64,000 nucleotides of DNA from Caproicibacterium lactatifermentans (GCF_013315815.1 NZ_CP046051.1:744001-808000), one strand, 5' to 3'; positions 34,652 through 42,983 are shown, counted from the first letter of the stretch. Notes: generated by a model not told the origin, from the sequence alone. Program-made: numbers and translations.

Positions 34652-35916
34652 ATCAGGCTGTCGAAAAATTCGGCCGTATGGTGGACAATCAGCTGCCGGA
34701 CCACCCCAAAACAGCGCGGAATCTGCTGACAACCGCCTATCGGCTGAATGGCTGGGCGGGGAAGCACCTTTTCAAAAAGACCACACCGGCGCGTCTTGCG
34801 CTGGCCGATGTGTGCAACAACGCCATTTTACAGCCTTTTGACCACCCGCAGCAGAGCGCAATGGTCAGCCTGTTCACGCCGTGTGAGCTGCTGCAGATGT
34901 TTGGGCTGGCACCCATGTTTCCGGAGGCACTGGCCTGCTATATTTCCGGTGCGGGCGCGGAACGCGGTTTTATTGAAGCGGCGGAAGCTTCCGGCATTCC
35001 GGAAACATTCTGTTCCTACCATAAAATTTTGCTGGGCACCGCACAGACCGGCATTCTGCCGAAGCCGCGCTTCATTTTTAACACAACGCTTGCCTGCGAT
35101 GCCAACACGCTTACGTTTCGCAGATTGGCTGAGTTTTACGGCGTGCCGCATTTGGTTTTGGACATACCCCAGACACAGGATGAGGCGGCCGTCACTTATG
35201 TAGCGGAACAGCTGAAGGATTGTGCCCGCAGTATCAGCCGACTGCTGCACCGCCCGCTGGACGAAGCAAAACTGTGCGCCAGTGTTGCCCGCGGTCGGCA
35301 GACATTGGATACTTATCAGCAGTATCTGGAAGAACGCGCCCGAAAATCCATGCCGGATGAGATGACTTCGGAAATGTACGCGGTCTTTGCGCTGCACGTG
35401 CTGCTGGGAACACCGGCGGCGCTGCAGTTTGCGCAGGGTATTTTGAAGGAAGCAAAAGCAGCGCCGTCCCGCGGAAAGGAACTGCGTCTATTGTGGGTAC
35501 ACACTTTGCCAAATTTGGACAATGCCATGATAGACTTGCTGGACTTTAACCCATCCTGTCAAATCCTTGCGGCGGACCTTTGCTTTGATGTACCGGAACT
35601 GCCGGAAACAGATGACCCATGGCAGACGATGGCGCGGCGGCTGGTACAAAATCACTTAAATGGACCAGCACAGCGGCGCATTGACGCTGTTTTGCAGCAG
35701 GCAAAGCGGTTGCAGCCGGACGGCATTGTCTGGTTTTGCCACTGGGGCTGCCGCCAAACCAGCGGTGCCAGCCAAATGGGGCGGGCAGAACTGGAGAAGG
35801 CGGGATTTCCCACGTTGGTGCTGGACGGTGATGCCTGTGACCGTTCCAACTGCCCGCCTGGGCAGATGACCACTCGTATGCAGGCATTTTTGGAGATGCT
35901 GGAGGAAAAAGCATGA
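34648..35916 (+). CDS. 2-hydroxyacyl-CoA dehydratase-family (HgdB/DCCP-like) iron-sulfur protein
   Basis: 422 residues of the HgdB/BcrB superfamily. Candidate cluster ligands stand in the expected blocks: FCSYHK (C122), TTLACDAN (C150) and WFCHWGCRQTSG (C364, C368), with DGDACD (C397) near the end. Known relatives are 2-hydroxyacyl-CoA dehydratase subunits, benzoyl-CoA reductase subunits and double-cubane cluster proteins (DCCP); all take electrons from an ATP-driven activator. Start and stop both overlap neighbours by four bases (ATGA). No CoA-transferase, acyl-CoA dehydrogenase or Etf genes surround it, which makes a classic dehydratase pathway less likely than a DCCP-like reductase. Confidence 0.82.
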   Translation: MNQAVEKFGRMVDNQLPDHPKTARNLLTTAYRLNGWAGKHLFKKTTPARLALADVCNNAILQPFDHPQQSAMVSLFTPCELLQMFGLAPMFPEALACYISGAGAERGFIEAAEASGIPETFCSYHKILLGTAQTGILPKPRFIFNTTLACDANTLTFRRLAEFYGVPHLVLDIPQTQDEAAVTYVAEQLKDCARSISRLLHRPLDEAKLCASVARGRQTLDTYQQYLEERARKSMPDEMTSEMYAVFALHVLLGTPAALQFAQGILKEAKAAPSRGKELRLLWVHTLPNLDNAMIDLLDFNPSCQILAADLCFDVPELPETDDPWQTMARRLVQNHLNGPAQRRIDAVLQQAKRLQPDGIVWFCHWGCRQTSGASQMGRAELEKAGFPTLVLDGDACDRSNCPPGQMTTRMQAFLEMLEEKA

Positions 35917-37559
35917 TTGCGTACACCTGTAAATATACACCGATTGAACTTTTTGCGGGCTTTGGGGAAGCACCGAAACGGCTGAACCCGACCGTCCACG
36001 CGTTTTCCGAGGCTGACCGTCTCAGCCACCGCAACCTGTGCAGTTTTGCGCGGGCCCTGCTGCAGGCCTGCCGGGAGCACGGTATCAAAAATCTGGTGCT
36101 TACTTCCTGCTGTGATTCTCTCCGGCGGGTAGGGGACGTGCTTTCAGCCGCTGCTCCGGACAGCTTTGTCTTTATGTTGGACTTGCCGCGGGCTGACGGC
36201 CCCTGCGCCCGTCAGCGCTATGCGGCCGAGCTGCACCGCTTGATTGACGCCTGCAGTGTATGGTTTGGCGTGCCGTTTGACCTGCAAAAGTGTCTGGCAG
36301 CCTTTGCTCCGGCGGAACCGACCGGTCAGACGGACCATCTTACCCTATTGGGAGCGCGATCCAATCCGGCACTGCTGCAAATGCTTCGGCAGGAGCTGCC
36401 GCTGCCGGTGGAGGACCGCACCTGTGTGGGAAACCGCGGCCTGCAGGTTCCACCTGCGGGGCAGACTTTGGACCAATTTCTTTTGTGGTATGCTGGTGCA
36501 TTGCTCCAGCAGATTCCCTGTATGCGCATGACCAACGCGGCACCGCGGCGGCAGCTGCTGGAGGACCCGTATGTAAAGGGAATTCTGTACCATACCATTC
36601 AGTTTTGTGATTATTACGGTTTTGAATACGCTGATTTGCAGAAACAAACGCACCTGCCGCTTTTGAAACTGTCAACCGACGGCACCGACGGCGCGGAAGA
36701 GCAGCTGCGCACCCGAGTGCAGGCGTTTGCCGAAAGCCTGCACGCTGTCGTGCCGAAAAAGCGGACGATGACTGCCAAAACATCCACTGGATACTATGCT
36801 GCCGGAATTGACAGCGGTTCTACCAGTACGAACGTGGTTATTCTGGACGAACACCGCAAAATGATAGGCAGCTCTATTGTGCCGACCGGTGCACACGCGG
36901 CCCGCAGTGCCGATGCAGCGCTGCAGCAGGCACTGCTGCGGGCGGGCATTTCTCGCGAACAGCTGGCGGATGTGGTCACGACCGGTTATGGCCGTGCCTA
37001 TATTGGTGCGGGCGGGCATGATGTGACGGAAATCACCTGCCACGCGCGGGGTGCCCATTTTTTGAACCCATCTGTGCGTACAATTATTGATATTGGCGGA
37101 CAGGACAGCAAGGCGATTCGGCTGGATGAAGACGGAAATGTGCGCAGCTTTGTGATGAACGACAAGTGTGCCGCAGGTACTGGCCGTTTTCTGGAGATGA
37201 TGGCGCACGCGCTGGAGCTTTCTATGGACGAAATGAGCGTCTGCGGCCTGCACTGGAAAGAGAATATTGTCATTAGCAGTATGTGCACGGTTTTTGCAGA
37301 GAGCGAGGTTGTTTCCCTTGTTGCGCAGAACAAACAGACCGCCGACATTGTGCATGGGCTAAACGTGTCCGTGGCGGTGAAGGCGGCCGCTCTAGCTGCG
37401 CGGGTGGACCCACAGCCGCGCTTTATGATGACCGGCGGCGTTGCCTCCAACCGGGGCGTAGTGAAAGCGCTGGAGGAAAAGCTGGGCGCACCGCTGCTTG
37501 TGCTGCCGGAACACCAGCTGTGCGGCGCACTGGGGGCTGCATTGATTGCTTTTGACTAA
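35913..37559 (+). CDS. fusion of an HgdB-like domain and an HgdC-type activator ATPase
   Basis: 548 residues in two parts. Residues about 1-280 resemble an HgdA/HgdB dehydratase subunit, with Cys in LVLTSCCDSLRR (C66/C67), ADGPCAR (C98) and QFCDYYGFEY (C232). Residues about 295-548 are a complete ASKHA activator: AGIDSGSTSTNVVIL (phosphate 1), IIDIGGQDSKAI (phosphate 2), the cluster Cys in NDKCAAGTGRFLEMM (C419) and SSMCTVFAESEVVSL (C458), and MTGGVASNRGVV (adenosine). The activator would inject low-potential electrons into the HgdB-like partner at the cost of ATP. Having a dehydratase-like domain fused to the activator is unusual. ATGA overlap with the previous gene. Confidence 0.85.
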   Translation: MIAYTCKYTPIELFAGFGEAPKRLNPTVHAFSEADRLSHRNLCSFARALLQACREHGIKNLVLTSCCDSLRRVGDVLSAAAPDSFVFMLDLPRADGPCARQRYAAELHRLIDACSVWFGVPFDLQKCLAAFAPAEPTGQTDHLTLLGARSNPALLQMLRQELPLPVEDRTCVGNRGLQVPPAGQTLDQFLLWYAGALLQQIPCMRMTNAAPRRQLLEDPYVKGILYHTIQFCDYYGFEYADLQKQTHLPLLKLSTDGTDGAEEQLRTRVQAFAESLHAVVPKKRTMTAKTSTGYYAAGIDSGSTSTNVVILDEHRKMIGSSIVPTGAHAARSADAALQQALLRAGISREQLADVVTTGYGRAYIGAGGHDVTEITCHARGAHFLNPSVRTIIDIGGQDSKAIRLDEDGNVRSFVMNDKCAAGTGRFLEMMAHALELSMDEMSVCGLHWKENIVISSMCTVFAESEVVSLVAQNKQTADIVHGLNVSVAVKAAALAARVDPQPRFMMTGGVASNRGVVKALEEKLGAPLLVLPEHQLCGALGAALIAFD

Positions 37560-37561
37560 AA

Positions 37562-37609
37562 AAGGCCGGGCCCTGCAGCACTTTTGCCGCAGGGCCCGGA
37601 TGCTTTTTA
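37562..37609. terminator. terminator of the hydrolase/HgdB/HgdC operon
   Basis: Perfect 11-bp arms CCGGGCCCTGC (37566-37576) and GCAGGGCCCGG (37589-37599), then TGCTTTTTAA. Confidence 0.85.
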
Positions 37610-37623
37610 ATTAAATGTATGCT

Positions 37624-38211
37624 TTACAGCAGGGATGCCGTGTGTGCCAGCAAATCTACGCAGCGGTCAATTCCCCAGTAGGAGCTGTTTAAGGAAATAT
37701 CGTAGTTTTCCTGGTTTCCCCATGCCTTTTCGGTGTAGCAGCTGTAGTATCTGCGGCGTTCCTGATCGCTTTTGCGAATCATCAGCTGGGCGTCCTGTGC
37801 GGAAAGATTGTGCAGGCGGCGAATGCGCTGAATACGGTCCTGCAGCGGAGCATGAATAAATACCCGCAGCAGACTGACATCATCGTCCAGCAGAATCACG
37901 TCGGAACAGCGGCCAATGATAATGCAGTCTTCCTGGTGCGCAATGCGGTGAATGATTTTTGCCTGTGCAACGAACAGTGTGTCACTGTTGGAAAGGCCAA
38001 AGTAGGTTTTACGCTCATCTTCCGGAACAGCACTGTCGTAGCGTTCATCGGAAGCTTTCAGCGTGTCCACACTCAGCCCGCTTTCTTGGGCGGCGCGGGT
38101 GATGAGCTCTTTGTCATAGAAAGGCAGGCCAAGTTTTTTGGCAAGCTTTTCGCTGATTTCATGGCCGCCGCTGCCAAATTGTCTGCTGATGGAAATAACA
38201 TGATGTGACAT
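37624..38211 (-). CDS. cytidylate kinase-like family protein
   Basis: 195-residue P-loop protein of the cytidylate-kinase-like group (PF13189). The N-terminus MSHHVISISRQFGSGGHEISEKLAKKLG contains the P-loop variant R-Q-F-G-S-G-G-H. Further landmarks are YDKELITRAAQESGLS, CIIIGRCSDVIL (nucleotide-binding) and the basic LRVFIHAPLQDRIQRIRR lid segment. Genuine CMP kinases are annotated separately, so the nucleotide substrate is uncertain. The start at 38211 is chosen because AAAGGGG precedes it; the frame's earlier ATG lies inside that ribosome site. Confidence 0.82.
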   Translation of the reverse strand: MSHHVISISRQFGSGGHEISEKLAKKLGLPFYDKELITRAAQESGLSVDTLKASDERYDSAVPEDERKTYFGLSNSDTLFVAQAKIIHRIAHQEDCIIIGRCSDVILLDDDVSLLRVFIHAPLQDRIQRIRRLHNLSAQDAQLMIRKSDQERRRYYSCYTEKAWGNQENYDISLNSSYWGIDRCVDLLAHTASLL

Positions 38212-38303
38212 CAAGAAAACCCCTTTCATGGTCCAACTCTGGAGATAGATTGATTATACAATAAATCTGACGAAAATGCACGCATTTTATGAAATTGATA
38301 TAC

Positions 38304-38348
38304 AAAAAGCAGCTGCCGGTTTTTTACAATCAGCAACTGCTTTGTTGG
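38304..38348 (-). terminator. minus-strand terminator with no obvious gene in front of it
   Basis: On the minus strand AAAGCAGTTGC (38333-38343) pairs with GCAGCTGCTTT (38306-38316, one G-U), followed by TTTTTG. It would end a leftward transcript coming from 38350-38660, where no leftward gene is visible. Confidence 0.5.
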
Positions 38349-38377
38349 TATAGGAGTTTAAAAAAAGGAAGAAAATT

Positions 38378-38419
38378 ATGAAAAAGTGTATGAAAAGTCC
38401 CCCACTGGGGAGCTTGTAA
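38378..38419 (+). CDS. micro-ORF 1 (MKKCMKSPPLGSL)
   Basis: AAAAAAGGAAG (38361-38371) precedes ATG 38378; the frame reads MKKCMKSPPLGSL and stops with TAA. The nine codons from the second ATG (38390) match micro-ORF 2. Too short to call with confidence; could instead be a repeated RNA element. Confidence 0.4.
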   Translation: MKKCMKSPPLGSL

Positions 38420-38493
38420 TCTTTGCCGTGCGGAAAGGCACGGCGGGGAGAGGAAAAAAGTTATGAAAAGTCCCACGCTGGGGAGCTTGTAGT
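38390..38493 (+). repeat. pair of 31-bp direct repeats flanking a hairpin
   Basis: The blocks at about 38389-38420 and 38462-38493 share TATGAAAAGTCCC, then a short variable part, then CTGGGGAGCTTGTA. Between them GCCGTGC (38425-38431) pairs with GCACGGC (38438-38444). Within each block CCC/GGG can form a small hairpin. Confidence 0.7.
38463..38492 (+). CDS. micro-ORF 2 (MKSPTLGSL)
   Basis: GGGAGAGG (38446-38453) lies nine bases before ATG 38463; the frame reads MKSPTLGSL and ends in TAG. The single amino-acid change from copy 1 and the swap TAA/TAG keep start, frame and stop intact, which is what selection on a peptide would leave. Confidence 0.4.
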   Translation: MKSPTLGSL

Positions 38494-38710
38494 TTGTCTG
38501 TGCACCTGTCGGTTCGGTATTCCGTCCATTCCGAAGGTCTGCACAGTGTATATCAGTTGGAATCTTTTATTCCTGTTCTCTTGGAACAATTCTAGTATAT
38601 TGAAATTTTATGTACAGAATTTTAATCACAGCCGAAGATTCGGTCAAGTTTACGTGAAGAAAATGTGAACCCTTTCCAGAAAAGATTCAAAAAACTGTGT
38701 GCCCGTGAAG

Positions 38711-38739
38711 TTGTCATTTTTCTGCCTATGCGCTATAAT
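38711..38739 (+). promoter_or_regulatory. promoter of the xpaC-telA operon
   Basis: TTGTCA (38711-38716), 17-bp spacer, TATAAT (38734-38739). It lies downstream of the micro-ORFs, so they are on a different transcript or a longer one. Confidence 0.75.
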
Positions 38740-38796
38740 AAAAGAAATTATGCATTGCGGCATATGCCGCACAAGCAGGGCCTTCCGGAGGGTATC

Positions 38797-40056
38797 ATGG
38801 GGAAGAAGGATTATTCTAAAATAGGACAGGAAATCAGCCACGCAGTACGGGAAGCCATGCGTGCGGCTGATTTTGAAAATATCGGACGTACCGTAGAAGA
38901 TAATGTAAAGGGTTTTGCCGATGACATCAATGAAGTTTTCGGCGGGCCTGGCAGCGCCGGACATCGTCCGCCGCACCCGTATGCGCCGCCGACACCGCCG
39001 AAGGGGACACCGGACAACTGTCCGCCAAATGGGCAGAGACCACCGCAACAGCCTATTCGGCCCTCTTATTCTTCGCCCAATCTGCACAACAGCCGAATTC
39101 CGGGTGCAATATCCGGCATGACATGGGCGATAGCTGGTCTGGTCATGGGTGTGCCGCTTTTGATTGCGGATATCGCCATGGTGGCGGCCGCGGCTACGGG
39201 CATGGTGGCTTTTTCGGAGTTCATGGTTGCCGGGGCGGTTACGTTTTCTATGACAGCGGCGGCTTTTTTTGCTGTGGGGCACGGTATCCGCAAGCGCCGT
39301 CAGGTCCGCCGTTTCCGGCGCTATCGGGATGCACTGGACGGTGCCGCGTTTGGTATGGTGGACCAGCTGGCGGACTCTGCCGGCGAAACACATGAACGCG
39401 CCGTGAAAGATTTAAAGAAAATGATTATGGACGGCGTTTATCCGCAGGGACATCTGGATAAGGACCAAACCTGCTTTATGATTGATGATGAAACATATCA
39501 GGCATATCTGGACGCGGAGAAAAACTACAACGCCCGTGAAGAGGCTGCAAAAGAAAAAGAGGAAAAGAAAAAAGAGAACCCGCAGCAGGCACAACTGGAG
39601 GAAGTTCGGCAGGAGGGAAATCGATATTTGCAGGAAATTCAGGCTGCGAATGATGCGATTCCAGGAAAAGAAGTATCCGCCAAGCTGGACAAACTGGAAC
39701 AGGTCACCGGCCGTATCTTTCAGTGTGTGGAACAGCACCCGGAGAAGCTGCCGGAAATTCGCCGGTTCATGCGCTACTATCTGCCCACGACCTTAAAACT
39801 GGTGAAATCTTATCAAGAATTTGATACACAGCCGGTGCAGGGTGAGAATATCACGAAGGCAAAACAGGAAATTGAACGCTCGCTGGATACCATCAATACT
39901 GCTTTTGCAAATCTGTTGGACAGCCTTTTTGCAAATGATGTACTGGATGTTTCAGCGGATATTTCCACATTGGAAACCATGCTGAAACAGGAGGGACTGA
40001 CCGGCAGCGACTTTACCCCAAAGCAGCCGAAAATGGAGTCTACGGAAGAAAAATAA
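38797..40056 (+). CDS. xpaC: XpaC family protein (5-bromo-4-chloroindolyl phosphate hydrolysis protein)
   Basis: 419 residues. The N-terminal part is soluble, with a Pro-rich linker (about 50-90). Two TM helices follow (about 107-158, MTWAIAGLVMGVPLLIADIAMV and the next). The C-terminal XpaC domain is helical and charged (EERKKKENPQQA-type coiled coil, then LEQVTGRIFQCVEQHPEKLPEIRRFMRYYLPTTLKLVKSYQEF), matching the family. Despite the historic name, enzymatic activity is unproven; the partner TelA and this gene form a widespread stress-linked pair. GGAGG precedes the ATG at 38797. telA follows after 53 bases. Confidence 0.85.
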   Translation: MGKKDYSKIGQEISHAVREAMRAADFENIGRTVEDNVKGFADDINEVFGGPGSAGHRPPHPYAPPTPPKGTPDNCPPNGQRPPQQPIRPSYSSPNLHNSRIPGAISGMTWAIAGLVMGVPLLIADIAMVAAAATGMVAFSEFMVAGAVTFSMTAAAFFAVGHGIRKRRQVRRFRRYRDALDGAAFGMVDQLADSAGETHERAVKDLKKMIMDGVYPQGHLDKDQTCFMIDDETYQAYLDAEKNYNAREEAAKEKEEKKKENPQQAQLEEVRQEGNRYLQEIQAANDAIPGKEVSAKLDKLEQVTGRIFQCVEQHPEKLPEIRRFMRYYLPTTLKLVKSYQEFDTQPVQGENITKAKQEIERSLDTINTAFANLLDSLFANDVLDVSADISTLETMLKQEGLTGSDFTPKQPKMESTEEK

Positions 40057-40109
40057 GAGTCCGGCCGAACACGTCGTGAACGATGTGATAGGAACAAGGA
40101 GGTCACAAT

Positions 40110-41252
40110 ATGGATATGGAACAAAATAAAATACCTACTCCAGAACTGATACTGGACCCAACGCCGTCACCGGCTGCACCCGACCTGCAGACAGCACCGC
40201 AGGTAAACATGGCGGCCCAGCAGGTACCAAAGCCGCAGCTGAGTCCAGAAGAGCAGAAAATGGTGGACGACTTTGCAACCAAAATAGATCTGACCAACAG
40301 CAACCAAGTGCTGCAGTACGGTTCCGGTGCGCAGAAAAAAATGGCCAATTTTTCCGAAAGTGCGCTGGAAAATGTGCGCACTAAGGATTTGGGCGAGGTC
40401 GGCAAGATGCTTTCCGGCGTGGTAACGGAACTGAAAAGCTTTGAAACGGACGATAAGGATAAAGGTCTGTTTGCCCGCTTTAAACGCAGCAGCAATAAGA
40501 TTACTGCCCTGAAAGCACGCTATGCCAAAGCGGAAACCAATGTGGACCAAATCTGCGACGCACTGGAAGAGCATCAGGTGAAGCTGCTAAAGGACATTTC
40601 TGTACTGGATAAAATGTATGAGGTCAATAAGACTTACTTTAAGGAACTGTCCATGTACCTGATTGCAGGCAAGAAAAAGCTGGAGCAGGTGCGTACACAG
40701 GACCTTCCCCAAATGCAGGCAAAGGCACAGGTGTCCGGTCTGCCGGAGGATGCCCAGTCTGCCAATGACCTTTCCAACATGTGTACACGCTTTGAAAAGA
40801 AGCTGCACGATTTGGAGCTGACACGCATGGTCGCCATTCAAATGGCACCGCAGCTTCGCTTGGTGCAGAACAATGACCTGCTGATGAGCGAAAAGATACA
40901 GTCTACACTGGTGAATACAATTCCTCTGTGGAAAAGTCAGATGGTTTTGGCACTGGGCGTGGAACATTCCACCCAGGCTGCCAAAGCACAGCGGGAAGTA
41001 ACGGATATGACCAATGAACTGCTGCGTAAGAATGCAGATACCCTGAAGATAGCTACGGTTGAAACGCAGAAAGAATCTGAGCGCGGTGTCGTTGATATGG
41101 AGACGCTGCAGCATACCAATGAAACGCTGATTTCTACACTGGATGAAGTCATGCAGATTCAACAGCAAGGCCGCGAAAAGCGCGCACAGGCAGAACAGCA
41201 ACTTGGCAAACTGGAAAGTGACCTGAAGAACAAGCTTTTGCAGCTGCGCTGA
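40110..41252 (+). CDS. telA: toxic anion resistance protein TelA
   Basis: 380-residue TelA-family protein, mostly helical, associated with tellurite and cell-envelope stress resistance; mechanism unknown. After a Pro-rich N-terminus (about 1-45) the family core includes FATKIDLTNSNQVLQYGSGAQKKMANFSESAL, RSSNKITALKARYAKAETNVDQICDALEEHQ and VNTIPLWKSQMVLALGVEHSTQAAKAQREVTDMTNELLRKNA, the most conserved TelA block. AAGGAGG lies upstream of the ATG. Co-transcribed with xpaC. Confidence 0.9.
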   Translation: MDMEQNKIPTPELILDPTPSPAAPDLQTAPQVNMAAQQVPKPQLSPEEQKMVDDFATKIDLTNSNQVLQYGSGAQKKMANFSESALENVRTKDLGEVGKMLSGVVTELKSFETDDKDKGLFARFKRSSNKITALKARYAKAETNVDQICDALEEHQVKLLKDISVLDKMYEVNKTYFKELSMYLIAGKKKLEQVRTQDLPQMQAKAQVSGLPEDAQSANDLSNMCTRFEKKLHDLELTRMVAIQMAPQLRLVQNNDLLMSEKIQSTLVNTIPLWKSQMVLALGVEHSTQAAKAQREVTDMTNELLRKNADTLKIATVETQKESERGVVDMETLQHTNETLISTLDEVMQIQQQGREKRAQAEQQLGKLESDLKNKLLQLR

Positions 41253-41296
41253 CAAACGGCCGCAACCCATTTTGTATTTATCGGGAGGCGCCTTTC

Positions 41297-42241
41297 TTGC
41301 CCATTAAAATACCAAATTCACTGCCGGCTCGCTCCGTACTGGAAAACGAACATATCTTTGTCATGACGGAACGACGGGCTTTACATCAGGATATTCGTCC
41401 GCTGCGCATTGCGCTGGTGAACCTGATGCCAACAAAAATTACGACGGAAACGCAAATTTTGCGCTGCCTTGCCAGTACGCCCCTGCAAATAGAGGTTGAT
41501 TTGGTGCAGACCGTCACACATAAGTCTAAAAATACGCCGGAGGACCATCTCCTGCGTTTTTATGAGACGTTTGACGACATTAAAGACCGTGTTTATGACG
41601 GCTGCATCATCACCGGTGCACCGGTGGAACTGATGAAATATGAAGATGTGGATTACTGGCCGGAGTTATGCCGCATTTTTGAGTGGACTAAGACCAATGT
41701 CCATTCCACTTTCCATATCTGCTGGGCGGCACAGGCCGGACTATATTACCATTATGGAATTCCCAAGTATGTTCTGCCCAAAAAGCTGTTCGGCGTTTTT
41801 CCACATTATGCACTGAAGAAAAAATCCCGTTTGTTTCGGGGCTTTGACGACGTTTATTGGGCACCGCATTCCCGCCAGACAGAGGTCCATGCGAAGGATA
41901 TTGAAAAGGTGCCGCAGCTGCGCATTATGTCCGTTTCACCGGAAGCAGGTGTGCATATTGTTAGTGACCAGGACGGCCGCCAGTATTTCGTCATGGGTCA
42001 TTCGGAATATGATACGGAAACGCTGGGGCAGGAGTACCGGCGTGACTTAGAAAAAGGCGAGCCTATTGCCATGCCGAAGCACTATTATCCCGGTGATGAC
42101 CCTTCCCGTGCGCCTGTTAATAATTGGCGTGCGACCGGCCAGCTGCTGTATACCAACTGGCTTAACTACTTTGTGTATCAGACAACACCGTTTGACCTGC
42201 GCACAATGGGAAATGACTCTTTGGACTGCGCTATGCTCTAA
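41297..42241 (+). CDS. metA: homoserine O-acyltransferase MetA (MetAA family)
   Basis: Acylates homoserine as the first committed step to methionine; 314 residues, standard length. Landmarks: MPIKIPNSLPARSVLENEHIFVM at the start, LRIALVNLMPTKITTETQ, the catalytic Cys in FHICWAAQAGLYYHYGI (about residue 142), and the catalytic His/Glu pair in FVMGHSEYD. In most Firmicutes this family uses acetyl-CoA rather than succinyl-CoA; one active-site residue decides this and I have not assigned it. The start is TTG 41297, supported by GGAGGCG (41284-41290). No SAM riboswitch is visible in the 44-base gap after telA. Confidence 0.93.
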   Translation: MPIKIPNSLPARSVLENEHIFVMTERRALHQDIRPLRIALVNLMPTKITTETQILRCLASTPLQIEVDLVQTVTHKSKNTPEDHLLRFYETFDDIKDRVYDGCIITGAPVELMKYEDVDYWPELCRIFEWTKTNVHSTFHICWAAQAGLYYHYGIPKYVLPKKLFGVFPHYALKKKSRLFRGFDDVYWAPHSRQTEVHAKDIEKVPQLRIMSVSPEAGVHIVSDQDGRQYFVMGHSEYDTETLGQEYRRDLEKGEPIAMPKHYYPGDDPSRAPVNNWRATGQLLYTNWLNYFVYQTTPFDLRTMGNDSLDCAML

Positions 42242-42294
42242 AAAACAGCACAGACGTTTTTTCTAAATTAAAAGCAAAAAATTACAAAAAATGC

Positions 42295-42323
42295 TTGACA
42301 AATTGAAGAGTATCCTTTATAAT
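42295..42323 (+). promoter_or_regulatory. tRNA operon promoter
   Basis: Near-consensus TTGACA (42295-42300), 17-bp spacer, TATAAT (42318-42323), just before the two tRNAs. Confidence 0.85.
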
Positions 42324-42346
42324 ATATACTTGTCAGTCAGAGATAC

Positions 42347-42422
42347 GCTGGCGTAGCTCAGTTGGTAGAGCAGCTGATTTGTAATCAGCCGGTCGAAGGT
42401 TCGAGTCCTTTTGCCAGCTCCA
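42347..42422 (+). tRNA. tRNA-Thr (anticodon TGT)
   Basis: 76 nt including encoded CCA. Acceptor GCTGGCG pairs with TGCCAGC, the D-arm GCTCAGTTGGTAGAGC is intact, the anticodon loop reads TTTGTAA with TGT, and the T-arm contains GGTTCGAGTCC. Confidence 0.95.
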
Positions 42423-42460
42423 ATCTGACGGACAAGGCAGCTGCTGGTTGGCTGCGATAT

Positions 42461-42544
42461 GGAGGAGTTCCCGAGTGGACAAAGGGGACAGACTGTAAAT
42501 CTGCTGCTTCGGCTTCAATGGTTCGAATCCATTCTCCTCCACCA
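42461..42544 (+). tRNA. tRNA-Tyr (anticodon GTA)
   Basis: 84-nt class II tRNA with a long variable arm (CTGCTTCGGCTTC region) and encoded CCA. Acceptor GGAGGAG pairs with CTCCTCC; the anticodon loop CTGTAAA contains GTA; the T-arm has GGTTCGAATCC. Confidence 0.95.
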
Positions 42545-42554
42545 AAATGTTCCA

Positions 42555-42596
42555 CGATAACAAGGCCAAGCAGTTTCCTGCTTGGCCTTGTTATCG
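42555..42596 (+). terminator. perfect 19-bp hairpin after the tRNAs
   Basis: Arms 42555-42573 and 42578-42596 are perfectly complementary with a TTTC loop. The following bases are GT-rich rather than T-only, but position suggests the tRNA operon terminator. Confidence 0.75.
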
Positions 42597-42928
42597 TTGG
42601 GGGCAGACATCATCATAAGCTTTCAAGGTTCGGATTGAAAAGTAAAAAATGAAGCGGCTCACAACCTTGTGCGAAAGGTGTGAACCGCTTAATGTATGAA
42701 GTAAATGCTATAATGAAGCATAAACTGCATTTCACAAGTCATAATGGTTCTCGTAAACCTTTATGGCGCAAGGTTGCGGGATGTCTTCCAAACATTCCGC
42801 ACCTGTGAGTGTAAATTATTTTTTACTTCTTTTATTATACCATTATATGGCATGATAATTTGGTAAGAATTTACATCCTTCCCTTTTGGGAAAGCTCTTT
42901 CTTTTATATACCGCTTTTGTACACAAAA
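42597..42928. other. gene-free stretch downstream of the tRNAs, with a long imperfect hairpin
   Basis: AAGCGG (42652-42657) pairs with CCGCTT (42685-42690), and inner TCAC/ACCTT arms pair with AAGGT/GTGA. Otherwise AT-rich with no credible gene. It begins the mobile-element scrap zone. Confidence 0.5.
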
Positions 42929-42955
42929 AGGAGTCCGACATTATGTCGGACTCCT
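42929..42955 (-). terminator. minus-strand terminator after the IS3 orfA remnant
   Basis: 13-bp perfect arms AGGAGTCCGACAT (42929-42941) and ATGTCGGACTCCT (42943-42955) with a one-base loop; on the minus strand followed by TTTTTG. Confidence 0.75.
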
Positions 42956-42983
42956 CTGATTATGAAGATGGTTTTTGAATTTA

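Noticed and set aside
41253..41296. SAM or T-box riboswitch for metA
   Set aside because: The gap after telA is only 44 bases and holds just a ribosome site.
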